From CAZNDN01 sp964571815 (GTDB lineage Bacteria > Fibrobacterota > Chitinivibrionia > Chitinivibrionales > WJKA01): a stretch of 44,360 nucleotides of DNA. The notes under the pieces are model-generated. The model was not told the DNA's origin. It did not search any database and saw nothing but the letters and a program-made list of their open reading frames with translations. The stretch spans positions 1 to 44,360 of the forward strand of contig CAZNDN010000021.1 of the NCBI GenBank assembly GCA_964571815.1, in the 5' to 3' direction. Shown one piece after another: positions 41,963 to 44,360 of the stretch (the stretch's first letter is position 1; the number at the start of each line of letters is the position of its first letter). Position numbers and translations under genes: made by a program.

Positions 41963-42898
41963 TCACATTTTATAGTAATACTCCCACAGTCCTTTGAAAC
42001 CTTCCCGCATGGTAGCTTCAGGATGCCATGGTTTCTCTTTCGTATTGAAATGAAGTACACGGATGTCTTCATTTCTGAAGCGCCTTCCGCCCTTTATTCT
42101 ATTCTGCTCGATTCTTAACGCTCCGTCTTCGATCCTGACGGAGACACCCTCGTAGTAGGTCTTCCTCCACCGCCCGGCGCCGGCCCCCGCTTCGGGAAGA
42201 CAATGGAGTCTGGTGGCATTATAGGGATAGGGAAGGTTGACAGGGCGGATGTTATGCTCTGCAAGTAAGAGACTGAAAAGGTCCTGGTCGGGGAATCTGA
42301 ATTTTTCAAAGTAGTCATGATACTTGTAGAGCGTTTGCTTAAGGGTCTGAAGCGTTGACCTCCGGATTCCCACTACCCCCGTATTGAATCGGCTGCATAC
42401 ATATCTCTTGTGCATCGTAGACAGGGAGCCGAATTCCCGGCGAAATGAATTCATGAAGGCCTTCGCGCCGACTTGCCTGATTATCTTGTCTATGGGTTCA
42501 TATCGCAATCGACTGCGGAGCGTCTTTGCCGGGTCACTCAAGGAACAAATCACATGGCCTCTCTTCAGCACCTTCCTGATGTAGGTCAGTGGCTTTAGAA
42601 CCAATAGATCGGCGTCGAGGTAGATGATGTTCTCAAAGGGGGCGTTGTCGATGTCGAAAAACGAGTAGCAGCAGCCAAATCGCTTGTTGATGAAGGGTAT
42701 GCCGGGCTCTACGCACACGATTTGAACATTTCTTGTACGAAGCCAGTTACGGTCTTGGTCAAGAAGTCCTTGGTCCACTACCGCGATGGGGAGTGACTCG
42801 TTCGTGAGCAGGCTGCTGACCAAAGCGACGACACCGGGGAAGAATGCGGAATCGGCTATTGTTACTATTCCTGCGTTGTGAATTTGGTCTGGAACCAA
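41963..42898 (-). CDS. GT8-like glycosyltransferase
   Basis: 311 residues; TTG start at 42898 with a weak AG-rich site upstream (no closer ATG in frame). GT-A fold signs: AGIVTIADSAFFPGVVALVS at 8-27, the metal/nucleotide-sugar DxD in IIYLDADLLVL near 91, SRFNTGVVGIRRSTLQTL near 169, FPDQDLFSLLLAEH near 201 and the metal-His region RVLHFNTKEKPW near 282. It transfers a hexose or hexosamine from a nucleotide sugar; acceptor unknown. Local GC is visibly lower (about 45-50% by eye) than the ~60% of the neighbours and the codon choice is more A/T-rich, suggesting recent acquisition. Same strand as the permease but separated from it by a terminator. Confidence 0.8.
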   Translation of the reverse strand: MVPDQIHNAGIVTIADSAFFPGVVALVSSLLTNESLPIAVVDQGLLDQDRNWLRTRNVQIVCVEPGIPFINKRFGCCYSFFDIDNAPFENIIYLDADLLVLKPLTYIRKVLKRGHVICSLSDPAKTLRSRLRYEPIDKIIRQVGAKAFMNSFRREFGSLSTMHKRYVCSRFNTGVVGIRRSTLQTLKQTLYKYHDYFEKFRFPDQDLFSLLLAEHNIRPVNLPYPYNATRLHCLPEAGAGAGRWRKTYYEGVSVRIEDGALRIEQNRIKGGRRFRNEDIRVLHFNTKEKPWHPEATMREGFKGLWEYYYKM

Positions 42899-42950
42899 TG
42901 TGTTCTTCTGTCGAAAGGGATACAGGAGGTTGGTTAAAGAGAGTAAAACT

Positions 42951-42987
42951 ACACAATGGCGATTTTAGGAATCTTCGCCATCTGTGT
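42951..42987 (-). terminator. intrinsic terminator after the permease gene
   Basis: Arms ACACAATGGCGA (42951-42962) and TCGCCAT-C-TGTGT (42975-42987): 12 pairs with one bulge and a 12-base loop. On the minus strand the stem is followed by AGTTTTA. It lies 36 bases after the permease stop. Confidence 0.65.
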
Positions 42988-43022
42988 AATGAGGACGGCC
43001 CATCACACGTTGATGTGCCGGT

Positions 43023-44261
43023 TCAATTGAAAGACGTGATACCGATTACACTTCGGATGACAAGCATGTTGGGCAGCGACAGCGCCGGGCCGGCAAGCAG
43101 CAGGGCCAGGGCGGGTCCCTGGCCCATGCCGTTTCCCAGAAGGCCCTGCAGGATGGGGACTTCGGTGAGTGTGGCGAAGTACATGAAGGCCCCTGCGAAG
43201 GATGCGAAAAAGTTGGCCCTGAGCGAGTTGCCGCCGACCGCTGCGTACACCCATTCGGAGGGGATGATCCCTTCATGTCCCGGGCGACCCAGAAGAAAAC
43301 CCGCTATCACCACTCCCCAGAACAGCAGCGGCAGGATCTGCTTTGTAAATCCCCAGGAGGACGAGAACCACTCCCCGGTTTCGCCGTCGTGGTGAGAGGC
43401 AAACAGCGAGAACAGCACTACTGCGGTGCCGAAGGGTATCATGGGGCTGATCTCTCCCCACAGCAGGGCGGAGACCAGGGTTGCCGCTGCAACGGCGGCG
43501 ATTTTCCACCATTGCATTCCGAACCAGGCAACGAGCATTGCACCCAGAGCCAGGGCGAATGCCGAGGTGATCAGCCACTTTGCTCGAAAGAGACCGTACC
43601 ACAAACCCGAGGCGGCATCCGGCCGTGCCCAGTTGGCAAACACGAGGATTCCCACCATGCTGAAAAAGTACAAGGCTGTCTGCCACAGCGGGCGCCGGTT
43701 TTCCTGCTCGGGGGGTGCGACGGGAGTGCTGCTGCGCCGTAATTCCTGTTTGCGAAATATCAGGTGCATGAGGATACCGATACCGATGCTGAACAGGATC
43801 GCGCCGACTGCGCGGGCCATGCCCAGCGGCAGGCCGAGCACCCGTGCGGTCAGTACGATGGCCAGGGCATTGATTGCCGGGCCCGAGTACAGAAACGCCG
43901 TTGCCGGACCGCGCCCCGCGCCCATGCGGTATATGCCGTTGAACAGGGGAAGCACGGTGCAGGAGCAGACGGCGAGAATCGTATCCGAGACCGACGCCAC
44001 GCCGCAGGCGAGCACCTTGTGAGCTTTGGCGCCGAGGTGTTTCATGACCGATGCTTGACCGACAAATACGGAAATGGCGCCGGCGATATAGAATGCCGTT
44101 ACCAGACAGAAGACAACATGCTCCCGTGCGTACCATTTAGCCAGGTGCAGGGCCTCCATAACCGCATTGTCGAACCGGTCAATTCCCGCGGGCAGCAAGA
44201 ACACGCCGAGGAACACGGCGACAATGATCGACAGCGGTTTCCATTCTTGTTTCCAGTTCAT
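43023..44261 (-). CDS. ArsP-type (DUF318) integral membrane permease
   Basis: 412 residues from ATG 44261 (GGAGAAG upstream); the frame is open 16 codons further. About ten membrane helices in two halves. The first half carries the family core AVCSCTVLPLFNGIYRMGAG near 97, then GPATAFLYSGPAINALAIVL near 117; the second half repeats the pattern in degenerate form with FMYFATLTEVPILQGLLGNG near 355, then GPALALLLAGPALSLPNML near 378. ArsP proteins export trivalent organoarsenicals, and others of the family are annotated only as permeases. The CSC motif could bind a soft metal(loid). An upstream partial gene on the same strand may be its partner. Confidence 0.85.
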   Translation of the reverse strand: MNWKQEWKPLSIIVAVFLGVFLLPAGIDRFDNAVMEALHLAKWYAREHVVFCLVTAFYIAGAISVFVGQASVMKHLGAKAHKVLACGVASVSDTILAVCSCTVLPLFNGIYRMGAGRGPATAFLYSGPAINALAIVLTARVLGLPLGMARAVGAILFSIGIGILMHLIFRKQELRRSSTPVAPPEQENRRPLWQTALYFFSMVGILVFANWARPDAASGLWYGLFRAKWLITSAFALALGAMLVAWFGMQWWKIAAVAAATLVSALLWGEISPMIPFGTAVVLFSLFASHHDGETGEWFSSSWGFTKQILPLLFWGVVIAGFLLGRPGHEGIIPSEWVYAAVGGNSLRANFFASFAGAFMYFATLTEVPILQGLLGNGMGQGPALALLLAGPALSLPNMLVIRSVIGITSFN

Positions 44262-44321
44262 ACGGGGACTTCTCCGCAATGAGGCCGGGGTGTCGACTGC
44301 TCCACGCACGAAAGAGGCGGA

Positions 44322-44360
44322 TCAGGCAAACTGCATCTGTTCGGCCGCCTTGTTTTTCAG
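44322..44360 (-). CDS. possible C-terminus of a gene entering from the right edge
   Basis: On the minus strand 12 codons (LKNKAAEQMQFA) run into TGA at 44324-44322, 61 bases before the permease start. Thioredoxin-like or ArsR-type genes commonly precede ArsP permeases, but this is too short to identify. Confidence 0.3.
   Translation of the reverse strand: MKNKAAEQMQFA

Noticed and set aside
1..44360. tRNA, rRNA, CRISPR arrays, insertion sequences, phage genes
   Set aside because: Looked for cloverleaf segments, regularly spaced repeats, transposase motifs and integrase motifs; none could be supported.

Overview
The window is about 60% GC and reads as a Gram-negative (diderm), flagellated bacterium. 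It encodes apolipoprotein N-acyltransferase, several lipoproteins with clear lipoboxes, outer-membrane beta-barrel-like proteins and a flagellin. A PorX-like response regulator (receiver plus PglZ domain) sits next to a PorY-like histidine kinase, and there are large PKD/formylglycine-enzyme-type lipoproteins. Together these point to the FCB side of the tree (Fibrobacterota/Chitinivibrionia-like or a neighbouring candidate phylum) rather than Proteobacteria. This placement is inference. The sequence is a draft scaffold: 100 Ns stand at 39133-39232.

Layout. 1-6425: the end of an unknown Cys-rich protein, murB, a secreted beta-propeller protein, a minus-strand phosphofructokinase and tetratricopeptide-like lipoprotein, and a CCA-adding enzyme. 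6534-17380: a classic translation/RNA operon, rimP-nusA-infB-rbfA-nrnA-truB-ribF-rpsO-pnp-dut, mostly with overlapping stops and starts and preceded by an intrinsic terminator/attenuator. 17617-18050: a sigma-28-type promoter driving a small FlgM-like protein. 18244-22664: a 940-residue FecR/PKD/FGE lipoprotein overlapping lnt.

22682-27733 (minus strand) is the most unusual locus. It is a closed five-gene operon: ketosynthase, ketosynthase-like/chain-length factor, acyl carrier protein, a ketosynthase fused to a second Cys-less ketosynthase domain, and a membrane-anchored NodB-type deacetylase. No reductase or dehydratase is present, and a perfect 9-16-9 inverted repeat abuts its first start codon. 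27918-32646 holds serS, the PorY/PorX-like pair and tsaE. 32689-33703 is a flagellin with its own sigma-28 promoter. 33928-35211 is a secreted GH105-type glycosidase whose tail resembles a type IX secretion sorting domain, which fits the PorX/PorY pair.

35288-36203: a HEPN/MNT toxin-antitoxin-type pair flanked by a 45-bp direct repeat made from the 3' end of a NagD-like HAD phosphatase gene, so it looks like a mobile insertion. 37232-41368: an orphan DUF2281-like antitoxin, a lipoprotein, two outer-membrane proteins (one cut by the gap) and a cyclic-nucleotide-binding/DUF4388 regulator. 41963-44360: a lower-GC glycosyltransferase and an ArsP-type permease, both minus strand. No tRNA, rRNA, CRISPR array or insertion sequence was seen.
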